Below are positions 6,772 through 14,142 of a DNA stretch of 35,310 nucleotides, one piece after another. Numbering within the stretch: the stretch's first letter is position 1; every line of letters starts with the position of its first letter. Where the stretch lies: positions 1 to 35,310 of the forward strand of contig CAZWZG010000011.1 in NCBI GenBank assembly GCA_964638245.1. The letters run 5' to 3'. Source of the stretch: CAZWZG01 sp964638245 (GTDB lineage Bacteria > Pseudomonadota > Alphaproteobacteria > Rhodobacterales > Rhodobacteraceae). The position numbers were made by a program, and so were the translations under genes. A model generated the notes under the pieces. It ran no database searches. It saw only the letters and a list, made by a program, of their open reading frames with translations, and was not told the DNA's origin.

Positions 6772-6990
6772 ATGGCCAATCAAGACAAGTGGTATCTGAA
6801 GGATGAAAAGAAGCCGAGCATGGCCCGGTGGATCTTCGAACAGCAGGCATTGGGAGCGGTCTACGCCGCTCTCATCCTGGCGGCGATCATCTTTTTCATT
6901 CTGTTTTTCAAAGGGTTGTCGGGACTGCTCCCGGAAGATCCGTTTGCGGCCCTTGAGATTGGGTCAAGCGCACTAATTGCGCTGGGATGA
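6772..6990 (+). CDS. pufX: PufX-like LH1-RC core complex protein
   Basis: In Rhodobacter, PufX sits in the gap of the LH1 ring, letting quinone pass and shaping core dimers. This 72-residue product has the right place (straight after pufM), size and topology: a charged N-terminus (about 1-25), one membrane helix (about 26-47) and a short tail. The C-terminal half matches the Rhodobacter sphaeroides protein in pattern: FFKGLSGLLPEDP against FFRVVGRMLP, and AALEIGSSALIAL against ALETGIELI. The N-terminal half is unlike it, and no clear GxxxG is seen in the helix. AGAAGGAAA at the end of pufM serves as ribosome binding site. Tandem hairpins follow the stop. The call rests on this alignment from memory and on position. 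Confidence 0.85.
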   Translation: MANQDKWYLKDEKKPSMARWIFEQQALGAVYAALILAAIIFFILFFKGLSGLLPEDPFAALEIGSSALIALG

Positions 6991-6992
6991 GG

Positions 6993-7033
6993 AAAGGATG
7001 GCGCGCCCACCAGTCATGGACGCGCCCTCCTTT
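6993..7033 (+). promoter_or_regulatory. Hairpin directly after pufX
   Basis: Thirteen bases at 6993-7005 (AAAGGATGGCGCG) pair with 7021-7033 (CGCGCCCTCCTTT) with a single mismatch and a 15-base loop, followed by one more T at 7034. It starts only 3 nt after the pufX stop. It is probably the first 3' stabiliser, or a weak terminator, of the puf message. Confidence 0.75.
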
Positions 7034-7087
7034 TCCCACGTGATCGGGCGTCTAGCCGCGCTCGATTTTCGGGGCCTCCACACCCCG

Positions 7088-7114
7088 GTTCCCTTCCTGT
7101 TGGCTACAGGGAAC
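7088..7114 (+). promoter_or_regulatory. Second hairpin after pufX
   Basis: GTTCCCT (7088-7094) pairs with AGGGAAC (7108-7114). An inner alternative, CCTGT (7096-7100) with ACAGG (7106-7110), can extend an outer GTTC/GAAC stem. It lies immediately before the terminator stem and adds to the folded 3' end of the operon. Confidence 0.6.
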
Positions 7115-7115
7115 T

Positions 7116-7155
7116 GGCGTTGCTTAGGGCCCTCCCCAAAGCAACGCCTTTTTTT
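7116..7155 (+). terminator. Rho-independent terminator of the puf operon
   Basis: GGCGTTGCTT (7116-7125) and AAGCAACGCC (7139-7148) form a perfect 10-bp stem with a 13-base loop, followed directly by seven T (7149-7155). This is a textbook intrinsic terminator and separates puf from dxs, which starts 24 nt further on and so needs read-through or its own promoter within this stretch. Confidence 0.93.
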
Positions 7156-7178
7156 ATCACAACTCGGGGGAGAATGCG

Positions 7179-8681
7179 ATGCGACCGAATACACCGCTAT
7201 TGGATAAGGTCTGCGGGCCGTCCGATCTGAAGGCTTTTTCGGATCGCGAGCTTGCGCAATTGGCCAACGAACTTCGCACCGAAGTGATTTCGGCGGTGTC
7301 GGAAACCGGCGGGCATCTGGGCTCATCGCTGGGCGTCGTGGAGCTTTCGGTTGCAATTCACGCTGTCTTCAACGCGCCCTTCGACAAGCTGATCTGGGAC
7401 GTCGGCCACCAGTGCTATCCCCACAAGGTTCTGACCGAGCGGCGCGATCGCATTCGCACGTTACGCCAGAAAGACGGATTGAGCGGTTTCACGAAACGCT
7501 CGGAAAGCGAATACGACCCCTTTGGCGCGGCCCATTCGTCGACCTCAATTTCCGCGGCCCTTGGCTTCGCCGTTGGGCGGGACATGGGCCAGCCGACTGG
7601 CGAGGCGATCGCTGTCATCGGCGATGGCTCGATTTCGGCCGGGATGGCTTACGAGGCCATGAACAATGCCGGCTCCGAAGGGCGCCGCATGATCGTGATC
7701 CTCAACGACAATGAAATGTCCATTGCGCCGCCCGTCGGGGCGATGTCGCAATACCTGTCGGGGCTATACGCCCATACGCCGTTCCACGCGATGGCCGAAG
7801 GGTTCGAAGCCGCCTTGCCAGGGCCGTTCCGCGACGGTGCTCGGCGCGCGCGTCAACTGGTCACCGGTGCTGCGGGCGGGCAGGGGACGCTGTTTGAGGA
7901 ACTGGGATTCAGCTACATCGGTCCGATCGACGGGCACGATATGGATCAGCTTTTGCCCGTCCTTCGTGCGGCCAAGGCGCGGGGCACCGGGCCGATTTTG
8001 ATCCACGCTCTGACCGTAAAGGGTAAAGGATATCAGCCTGCGGAGTCGTCGGCCGACAAGTACCACGGCGTGGCCAAGTTTGACGTCGCCAGCGGTGCCC
8101 AGAAGAAATCCAAGAGCAACGCGCCCTCCTATACATCTGTCTTCGGCAACGCTCTGACCGCTGAAGCCGAGCGCGACAGTCGCGTGGTTGCTGTGACGGC
8201 GGCAATGCCCTCTGGAACGGGCGTCAATATTCTGGCGGATCGGTTTCCGTCACGCGTGTTTGATGTCGGCATTGCTGAGCAACACGGCGTGACCTTTGCT
8301 GCTGGTATGGCGGCGAGCGGGCTGAAGCCGTTCTGCGCGATTTATTCGACATTCCTGCAGCGGGGTTATGATCAGATCGTCCATGACGTGGCCCTGCAGA
8401 ACTTGCCGGTGCGTTTTGCCATCGACCGGGCTGGTCTGGTGGGTGCGGANNNNNNNNNNNNNNNNNNNNNNNNNNNNNNNNNNNNNNNNNNNNNNNNNNN
8501 NNNNNNNNNNNNNNNNNNNNNNNNNNNNNNNNNNNNNNNNNNNNNNNNNGATCGTTTCATCGATCACGCGAGCCCGGCAGATATGTACGCGGACGCGGGA
8601 CTTACCGTGGCCGATATCGAAGAAACCGTCTTGGAGGCGCTCGGCGCAATCACGGCCGACTTCGCAAACCTGCGGGCCTAA
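7179..8681 (+). CDS. dxs: 1-deoxy-D-xylulose-5-phosphate synthase (interrupted by an assembly gap)
   Basis: Dxs makes deoxyxylulose phosphate from pyruvate and glyceraldehyde 3-phosphate with thiamine diphosphate, the first step of the MEP isoprenoid route feeding carotenoids and the phytyl tail. The N-terminal part shows GGHLGSSLGVVEL, the thiamine-binding GDGSISAGMAYEA...LNDN motif, IGPIDGHD and the pyrimidine-domain segment (DVGIAEQHGVTFAAG). After a 100-N run only the end remains (DRFIDHASPADMYADAGL). About 467 residues are visible against about 640 in the family, so roughly 170 codons are hidden by the placeholder. GGGGGAG lies 6 nt before the ATG. A dxs copy right after puf is also known in Rhodobacter. 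Confidence 0.95.
   Translation: MRPNTPLLDKVCGPSDLKAFSDRELAQLANELRTEVISAVSETGGHLGSSLGVVELSVAIHAVFNAPFDKLIWDVGHQCYPHKVLTERRDRIRTLRQKDGLSGFTKRSESEYDPFGAAHSSTSISAALGFAVGRDMGQPTGEAIAVIGDGSISAGMAYEAMNNAGSEGRRMIVILNDNEMSIAPPVGAMSQYLSGLYAHTPFHAMAEGFEAALPGPFRDGARRARQLVTGAAGGQGTLFEELGFSYIGPIDGHDMDQLLPVLRAAKARGTGPILIHALTVKGKGYQPAESSADKYHGVAKFDVASGAQKKSKSNAPSYTSVFGNALTAEAERDSRVVAVTAAMPSGTGVNILADRFPSRVFDVGIAEQHGVTFAAGMAASGLKPFCAIYSTFLQRGYDQIVHDVALQNLPVRFAIDRAGLVGAXXXXXXXXXXXXXXXXXXXXXXXXXXXXXXXXXXDRFIDHASPADMYADAGLTVADIEETVLEALGAITADFANLRA
8450..8549. other. Assembly gap (100-N placeholder) inside dxs
   Basis: Exactly 100 N. The Dxs sequence jumps from AGLVGA to DRFIDHASP, which in the family are about 170 residues apart, so about 500 bp are missing rather than 100. 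The reading frame is kept across the run only by chance. Confidence 0.95.
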
Positions 8682-8683
8682 GA

Positions 8684-8748
8684 GGGGGCTCTGCCCCCGC
8701 CTCCGCATTTGGCGGAGGCCCCCCGGAGTATTTTAGACAAGAAGAAGG
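8684..8748. repeat. Double-hairpin interspersed repeat between dxs and idi (copy 1); likely bidirectional terminator
   Basis: GGGGGC-TCT-GCCCCC (8684-8698) is followed by GCCTCCGC-ATTTG-GCGGAGGC (8699-8719), then CCCCCGGAGTATTT and a purine-rich end. A second copy of the same architecture lies inside bchB at 18298. Elements of this form are common between genes of Rhodobacteraceae (from memory). Sitting between the convergent dxs and idi genes it can fold on both strands and probably ends both transcripts. Confidence 0.85.
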
Positions 8749-8753
8749 GCCGC

Positions 8754-9287
8754 TCAGGCGAAGATCGCGTCCATGTGCTCGGCCAGGTAGATGCGCAGCC
8801 AGGGCGTGAAGCGGTCGGGCCAGCGTTCGGCTTCTGCGGCGAGATCATATATCGAGACCCAGCGGGTCTCCATAACCTCATCGGGGTTAGGATCAATGGT
8901 CAGCGGACCATGCACATCCGCTAGAAACACCTCGACGGCTTCGTGTTCGATAAGGTCGTTACCCACGTCGGCGCGGTACTCGATATGCCCCTTATGTGCG
9001 GGAACGAGGCCCGTGATCCCCAGCTCTTCTTCCAGACGCCGGACGGCACAGGTTGCCGGATCTTCGTCCCAGAGGGGATGCGTGCAGCAGGTGTTCGCCC
9101 AGAGCCCGGGTGTGTGGTATTTCGACAGAGCGCGGCGTTGGATCAACACCTCTTTCCCGCGGACCACGAAAACGCTGACCGCCTTGTGACGCAGGCCGCG
9201 TTTGTGAACATCCAGCTTCTCGACGGGCGTCAGTTTGCCGTCGATCCATGCCGGGATCATGTCGCGGTTTTTGACGTCATCAAGCAT
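8754..9287 (-). CDS. idi: Isopentenyl-diphosphate delta-isomerase (type I)
   Basis: Idi interconverts isopentenyl and dimethylallyl diphosphate. The 177-residue product has the Nudix-like type I fold with the catalytic cysteine in LWANTCCTHP (residue 67), the metal-binding histidines nearby, the RRLEEELGI helix and the acidic NDLIEHEAVEVF motif. It is the last gene of the minus-strand operon. Its start overlaps the end of bchP by 8 nt, indicating coupled expression, and the double-hairpin repeat lies just beyond its stop. An idi gene next to bchP is known in Rhodobacter PGCs. Confidence 0.96.
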   Translation of the reverse strand: MLDDVKNRDMIPAWIDGKLTPVEKLDVHKRGLRHKAVSVFVVRGKEVLIQRRALSKYHTPGLWANTCCTHPLWDEDPATCAVRRLEEELGITGLVPAHKGHIEYRADVGNDLIEHEAVEVFLADVHGPLTIDPNPDEVMETRWVSIYDLAAEAERWPDRFTPWLRIYLAEHMDAIFA

Positions 9288-10461
9288 AGGTTTCGGGCAC
9301 CAAGCGGGTCAGGTGGGCGATATTTTTCAAGCCGATCTTGATATGCGCCATGGGGCGCGCGGCGACCAGCTTCTTGTTCATATACGCTTCGAACGTCAAA
9401 CGCTGCACATCAACGTCGTGACATAGTGACACAAACCGTTCGCGGCGTTCGTCGGACTTGTAATAGGCGTCCTGCATGGAACGCAGGACCTTGAAGACGG
9501 TTTTGTGCTCTTTCATGAAGAGTTTGCGCGCGAGGGCCAGATCCTTGACCCGTCCAGACGCAAGACTGGCTTGCGCCGCAGTCGCGGCCACGCGACCGCC
9601 TATCATTGCGTAGTATATGCCCTCGCCGGACGAGGGTGCGACAACGCCGGCGGCGTCGCCGGCCAGGACCACATCCTGACCGTTGTCCCATTTGTCCAGC
9701 GGATGGAGCGGGATGGGCGCGCCTTCGCGGCGGATGGTTTCACATTCAGCTAGGCCAGAGGCGGCGCGCAGGTCTGCCGTGGCTTGTTTGAGGTTCACGC
9801 CATCGACGCCCGTGCCCATGCCGACCGAGGCCGATTTTCCGTGTGGGAAGACCCAGCCATAGAAATCCGGGCTGATCGCGCCGTCATAGATGACGTCGCA
9901 GCGGGAGGGGTCGTATGAGCCGACTTTGCCCGGCGCCTCGATAATCTCGTGATACGCGATCACGTAAGGGATGGTTTCGCCGCCGGGGACTTCCTGACGC
10001 GCCACGTCCGAGCGTGCGCCATCCGCGCCGATGACGATTTTCGTCTTCAGGCTGACCTCGTTGCCGCTGACCTTGTCGCGGAAAATGACATGGGTGCCAT
10101 CGGCATCCCGTTCGATCCGCAGGAACGTCCCGGTGTTGCGATGGGCCCCTGCCTTGGCCGCGCGCTTGCGCAAGTACTCGTCGAAATGCTCGCGATCGAC
10201 CATGCCGACAAAGCCGTTCTCAATCGGAATATCGACCGAGCGGCCCGTGGGTGAGATCATGCGCGCTGTTGAAATCTTGGCGACCAACTGGTCGTCGGGA
10301 ATATCGAAATCCGCAATCAGGCGGGGGGGTATGGCGCCGCCGCACGGCTTGATGCGCCCGTCGCGGTCGATAAAGGCGACCTTTGCTCCGCTGCGGGCAA
10401 GGTCTTCGGCAGCGGTTGCGCCCGACGGGCCTCCGCCCACAACGACGACGTCATAGTCCAT
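9280..10461 (-). CDS. bchP: Geranylgeranyl bacteriochlorophyll reductase
   Basis: BchP is a flavin enzyme that reduces the geranylgeranyl tail of bacteriochlorophyll to phytyl. The N-terminus DYDVVVVGGGPSGATAAEDL is the FAD-binding fold, with GGGPSG at residues 9-14, followed by KPCGGAIPPRL, VIGADGARSDVAR and GDAAGVVAPSSGEGIYYAM, all typical. Two ATGs are possible. The one at 10467 overlaps the bch2 stop (ATGA) but touches AGGAG; the one at 10461 has AGGAG at 7 nt, so I chose it (393 residues). Confidence 0.96.
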   Translation of the reverse strand: MDYDVVVVGGGPSGATAAEDLARSGAKVAFIDRDGRIKPCGGAIPPRLIADFDIPDDQLVAKISTARMISPTGRSVDIPIENGFVGMVDREHFDEYLRKRAAKAGAHRNTGTFLRIERDADGTHVIFRDKVSGNEVSLKTKIVIGADGARSDVARQEVPGGETIPYVIAYHEIIEAPGKVGSYDPSRCDVIYDGAISPDFYGWVFPHGKSASVGMGTGVDGVNLKQATADLRAASGLAECETIRREGAPIPLHPLDKWDNGQDVVLAGDAAGVVAPSSGEGIYYAMIGGRVAATAAQASLASGRVKDLALARKLFMKEHKTVFKVLRSMQDAYYKSDERRERFVSLCHDVDVQRLTFEAYMNKKLVAARPMAHIKIGLKNIAHLTRLVPETYA

Positions 10462-10463
10462 GT

Positions 10464-11726
10464 TCATTCTCCTGGAACGGCGGCTGCGTCCGCATGGGAC
10501 GGCCGAAGGATTCGGATCGCGACAAGCGCCGCGAGAAGGAAGAGAGCGGCCTCGATGGCGAAGACCGTGCCGTAGGCGGGGCCGTCATCTAGGAAGCTGC
10601 GAAGGATATCGAGCGTGCCGGTTGCCACGAGGCCCGCAAGGCCAGCAGCGATAGCCTGGGCCGCGCCGAAAACACCCATGCGGGTGCCAGTTGCGGCGCG
10701 ATGTTCGGCGGCCAGGCGCATCATCGAACCGATTGCGCCAACGACGAAAACGCCGTTGCCAAACCCCAGTAGGACGCTGGCGGGAATGACAGGCATCTGA
10801 GCGCCAAGCGCAAGAAGCCCGCCCGCACTCAGGATACACCCCGCGATGGCCCATCCGCGCAGCGAGCCGAAGCCGAACGTCGCAAATCCGCCCGCCAAGA
10901 GCATTCCCAGAAGCGCAGCGCCGTCTTTGCCGCCGGACAGCTTGGTCGAGTCTTCGGGCGTCAAACCGTGGACGTGGCCAGCGAAGGGTTCGAACACCAA
11001 TTCGCTGAGGTAGAAAGCAAGGATTGACAGGAAAACGAAGCCGGTAAAGGCGCGGGCACGTGGGTCTGACCAAGTGACGGCCAATGCGTCGCGCAGGCTT
11101 TGGCGCTCTGGCGTGGGGGCGGTATCGAGGCGGGTTTTACGCTCGACGCCGACACAGCCGATTGTTGCGACAAGGATCGCGATCACGACCGCCGCGCCGA
11201 CCACGATGGTCAGGCGATCGGGGGAATAGGGTTCAAGGGCGGTACCGACACCGATCGACGCAGCGATTGCGCCGATGATCAGCATCAGCCATGCCAGTGT
11301 GGCCGCTGCCCCTTCGCGATCCTTCGGGGCGATGGAGGCCAGCAAAGCAAGAAACGAGGTCCCTGCGGCGCCGACACCAAGGCCAATGGCGATATAGGCG
11401 AGGGTCCAAAGCAGTAACGCCATGACCGTCGAGGACCCCGCTACACCAACCGCCACCGCCGCAAGGAAGACCCCTGCGCCCAAAAGGATCATGCCACCGA
11501 CAATGAAGGGTGCACGCGCGCCGCCAATATCAGAGCGGTGTCCCCAGACCGGGCGCGACACTTGAACCGCGTAATGCAACGCCACCAAGAGGCCGGGGAG
11601 CAACGCGGGCAGTGCTAGCTCGACCGTCATCAAGCGGTTGAACAGGTTCACCGGAAGGGCGGCCATGCCTCCGATGGCTGCGTTCACAAGGCAAAGCCGC
11701 GCGATGGTACCCCAGCCGGCGCTCAT
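10464..11726 (-). CDS. bch2: BCD-family (PucC/LhaA-like) MFS membrane protein, Bch2 type
   Basis: A 420-residue protein of the bacteriochlorophyll delivery branch of the major facilitator superfamily, with about 12 hydrophobic helices. The N-terminal region (MTVELALPALLPGLLVALHY, then RPVWGHRSD) and the late GNGVFVVGAIGSMMRLA and GVFGAAQAIAAGLAG motifs match the family also represented by LhaA at 23630. In Rhodobacter the gene at this place between bchG and bchP is called orf428 or bch2; its exact substrate is not settled. It overlaps bchG by 4 nt (ATGA) and reaches into the alternative start of bchP. Confidence 0.88.
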   Translation of the reverse strand: MSAGWGTIARLCLVNAAIGGMAALPVNLFNRLMTVELALPALLPGLLVALHYAVQVSRPVWGHRSDIGGARAPFIVGGMILLGAGVFLAAVAVGVAGSSTVMALLLWTLAYIAIGLGVGAAGTSFLALLASIAPKDREGAAATLAWLMLIIGAIAASIGVGTALEPYSPDRLTIVVGAAVVIAILVATIGCVGVERKTRLDTAPTPERQSLRDALAVTWSDPRARAFTGFVFLSILAFYLSELVFEPFAGHVHGLTPEDSTKLSGGKDGAALLGMLLAGGFATFGFGSLRGWAIAGCILSAGGLLALGAQMPVIPASVLLGFGNGVFVVGAIGSMMRLAAEHRAATGTRMGVFGAAQAIAAGLAGLVATGTLDILRSFLDDGPAYGTVFAIEAALFLLAALVAIRILRPSHADAAAVPGE

Positions 11727-12619
11727 ACAAGCCCCCGGATTGCGAAGGCCGTGACCATCATTCCGGCCACATAAAGCATGACCCCGGTTGCGTTGTACCA
11801 GGGCGCTTTGCCCTTTGGATCACGGAACAGAACCCGCATGGCGGCGAATTGAGCGATAAGAAGGACCGTGACGGCAAGCGCATGCCATGGGCGACCCCAG
11901 ATCAAAAGAAGCGCGATGATGATCGATTGGGGCAGCGCCATCACCGTGCAGGCAATGCGGGCAGCAACTTCAGGGCCGACAACCACGGGCAAGGATCGAA
12001 TACCGGTCTGGCGGTCACCCTCGAGCGCCTTGAAATCGTTCAGTGTCATGATGCCATGCGCGCCGATGGCATAGAAAAGGGCCGCAATGACCACCTCGAA
12101 CCGAGGTGCGGCTGCCAAAACCACGGCGGCGCCTGTGAACCATGGCAAGCCTTCATAGCAAAGCCCAACAAGACCAGGCCCCCACCACGCCGAACGCTTC
12201 ATCCGGATCGGAGGGGCTGAGTACGCCCAAGCCGCTGCAACGGCGGCGATGGTTGCTCCAAAGCCCCAAGGACCCAGTTGGTATCCAATGGCCAAGGACA
12301 GAACCGTCATGACAAGCGCCACGATCAGCCCCCATTGGCCGGGAACACGGCCTGACGGGATCGGGCGGTCTGGTTCGTTGATGGCATCGACATGGCGATC
12401 ACACCAATCGTTGGCGGCCTGGCTCATGCCACAGGTCACGGGTCCGGCAAGGAAGATGCCAAGCACAACAAGGCCCCAGCTGTCGGGCCAAATGCCTGCA
12501 GAAACAACGCCGCACAGGTAAGCCCACATCGGTGGGAACCACGTCACGGGTTTGATCAGCTGGAGCAGTGCCAGCGGGTCAGGGAATCGTCGGGGCGCGT
12601 GAGTCTCTGTGACAGCCAT
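11723..12619 (-). CDS. bchG: Bacteriochlorophyll synthase (geranylgeranyl transferase)
   Basis: BchG esterifies bacteriochlorophyllide a with geranylgeranyl diphosphate. This 298-residue UbiA-family membrane protein has LLQLIKPVTWFPPMWAYLCG at the N-terminus and the Mg-diphosphate motif NDWCDRHVDAINEPDRP, with the second, NDFKALEGDRQTGIRSL, further on. The start aligns with family members, yet no Shine-Dalgarno sequence precedes it. A promoter-like pair ends only 7 nt upstream, so the mRNA may be leaderless. Two PpsR-type operators overlap that promoter. It is read downstream of ppsR with a 57-bp gap. Confidence 0.96.
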   Translation of the reverse strand: MAVTETHAPRRFPDPLALLQLIKPVTWFPPMWAYLCGVVSAGIWPDSWGLVVLGIFLAGPVTCGMSQAANDWCDRHVDAINEPDRPIPSGRVPGQWGLIVALVMTVLSLAIGYQLGPWGFGATIAAVAAAWAYSAPPIRMKRSAWWGPGLVGLCYEGLPWFTGAAVVLAAAPRFEVVIAALFYAIGAHGIMTLNDFKALEGDRQTGIRSLPVVVGPEVAARIACTVMALPQSIIIALLLIWGRPWHALAVTVLLIAQFAAMRVLFRDPKGKAPWYNATGVMLYVAGMMVTAFAIRGLV

Positions 12620-12621
12620 GC

Positions 12622-12639
12622 TGTCAATTACACACTACA
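12622..12639. promoter_or_regulatory. PpsR/CrtJ-type operator A before bchG
   Basis: TGT-N12-ACA at 12622-12639, the consensus bound by PpsR/CrtJ. It covers the -10 region and ends 3 bp from the bchG start codon, so binding would block polymerase directly. Confidence 0.7.
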
Positions 12640-12655
12640 TTAATGTGTCAATCAA
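12627..12655 (-). promoter_or_regulatory. Predicted sigma70 promoter of bchG
   Basis: On the minus strand, TTGATT (12655-12650), a 17-bp spacer and TGTAAT (12632-12627) make a fair sigma70 promoter. Seven bases separate the -10 from the ATG at 12619, so transcription would begin at or within about two bases of the start codon. Both PpsR operators overlap it. Confidence 0.5.
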
Positions 12656-12663
12656 GCCTGACA
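12646..12663. promoter_or_regulatory. PpsR/CrtJ-type operator B before bchG
   Basis: TGTCAATCAAGCCTGACA fits TGT-N12-ACA with extended TGTCA/TGACA arms. It lies six bases beyond operator A (24 bp centre to centre) and covers the -35 region. Close pairs of sites are bound cooperatively by PpsR in Rhodobacter. Confidence 0.8.
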
Positions 12664-12676
12664 GTTTGGCCTGCGA

Positions 12677-14092
12677 CTATTCGCCGTCGCGGCTCAAAAG
12701 GCCGAATTTACGCAGCTTCACGTAAAGGCTCTGACGGCTGAGGCCTAGCATCTCGGCAGCGGCAACACGGTTGTTGCTCGTCAGCTCGATTGCGGTCTCG
12801 ATGCACATCTTTTCAACGACATCCGTGGTCTCGGCCACGATTTCCTTCAGCGTGGCAGAACCGACAAGTTCCATCGCAGACTTTGCACCGTCTTCCGAGC
12901 CTGTCGCATTGACCGAACGCATGGCGTCGGCGCGGCTGGAATCCCGGATGACGAAGGCAAGCCGTGGCGACGCGCTGTCACCCAGTTGGCTGATGGAAAT
13001 CTCGACCGAGGTTTCCCCGCCATACGCCGTGGACAATTTGGTCGCGAAAAGCCGCATATGACCAGTCCGCAGCGCGTTCTCGATCATCACGCGTTGATCC
13101 AGTGCGCCGCGCACAAGGAAGTCTGCAAAGCTATGGCCGGTGACCTGCGATAGGTCGGCCGCGTCAATCAAGGCGAGGAATGCTTCGTTCGCGCCTTTGA
13201 TCACCCCTTCACGGTCGGTGAAGACGATCCCGTCCACCCCGTCGAGATAAAGTTGCGCGCCCAGTTCCCCGATGTCGTTCGATGGTGCAGCGACGCCTGC
13301 TTCCGCGCCAAGGCGACACAGCATCATCCGTTCGCCACCTGCTCTGAAAGCAAAGGGCGACAGGACAATCGTTCGGCTTGACCGTTTGGATCGAAGCTCG
13401 AGCGGTTCGGACTCTTCGGCGGCCGCGGCGTTTCCAATCGCGCTCAGAAGCTCAGATTTCCGGCGCCCGTCGAAAACATCGGCGATGTGTTTGCCAACCA
13501 GGTCGCTTGTCGTATGCCCCAGTGCCCGGCAGGCTGCTGGATTTGCTTCGGAAATCGTTCCGCTGGATGCAGATAGGAACAGATACGCTTCGCCAGTTTT
13601 TTCCATCAAGACGCGGAAGCGTGTTTCAGATTCCCGCTGCGCCTCATAGTCGTGTTCCAGCGCCATTTGCGCTTTGACAAGCTGCTGTTGCATCTCGGCA
13701 ATCGGCTGAAGGTCCCGGCCAAGCATCAGAATTGCACCGTCCGTTCCGATGTGGCGCAATGCATAGCGGGCGGGAAATTCCCATTCGCCGCCGTCGACAT
13801 GGTTCAGTTCTGTCGGCGCCGGGGGCGGACCATCCACGGCCAGGGCGGCAATCTGCGCTTCGAGTTTCGGCACGCTTTCAATCGTGAGCGTTTCGCGAAT
13901 GTCGCGACCGATCCAGTGATCCAGTGATCCAAAGCTGTGGTGTTTTGCGCTGACCGTGACCGACAACACCGTTCCGGTGTCCGAGATCACGATCGAAATA
14001 TCTGCTGCCGCGCCAATGATATCGCCAAGCGCCTCGGCATCGATCAAAGGCAGGGCGCCGCTGCGCCAGTATTCCCCGCCACGCGACGTCAT
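12677..14092 (-). CDS. ppsR: Transcriptional repressor PpsR (CrtJ)
   Basis: PpsR represses bch, crt and puc genes under oxygen. The 471-residue product has an N-terminal PAS-like region (about 25-135), a Q-linker helix (about 136-160), two further PAS domains (about 161-255 and 280-390) and a Fis-type helix-turn-helix at the end (NNRVAAAEMLGLSRQSLYVKLRKFG). Two cysteines, Cys259 (MMLCRLG) and Cys430 (EKMCIETA), match the redox pair of the Rhodobacter protein. The frame runs 32 codons further upstream, into ppaA, but the ATG at 14092 has AGAGG at 8 nt and fits the family length. It is 50 bp downstream of ppaA. Confidence 0.96.
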   Translation of the reverse strand: MTSRGGEYWRSGALPLIDAEALGDIIGAAADISIVISDTGTVLSVTVSAKHHSFGSLDHWIGRDIRETLTIESVPKLEAQIAALAVDGPPPAPTELNHVDGGEWEFPARYALRHIGTDGAILMLGRDLQPIAEMQQQLVKAQMALEHDYEAQRESETRFRVLMEKTGEAYLFLSASSGTISEANPAACRALGHTTSDLVGKHIADVFDGRRKSELLSAIGNAAAAEESEPLELRSKRSSRTIVLSPFAFRAGGERMMLCRLGAEAGVAAPSNDIGELGAQLYLDGVDGIVFTDREGVIKGANEAFLALIDAADLSQVTGHSFADFLVRGALDQRVMIENALRTGHMRLFATKLSTAYGGETSVEISISQLGDSASPRLAFVIRDSSRADAMRSVNATGSEDGAKSAMELVGSATLKEIVAETTDVVEKMCIETAIELTSNNRVAAAEMLGLSRQSLYVKLRKFGLLSRDGE

Positions 14093-14142
14093 CGGCCAAG
14101 CCTCTGTCTGTTGCGTCGGGTGATAATCGGAGCGCTCATCAG

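Noticed and set aside
5767..6783. A 338-codon antisense frame opposite pufM
   Set aside because: PufM on the + strand has every ligand residue; the antisense product is charged low-complexity sequence typical of GC-rich shadows.
10320..10332. GC-rich G-run in bchP as a possible quadruplex or slippery frameshift site
   Set aside because: The BchP frame continues normally on both sides and a single G-run is not enough for a structure claim.
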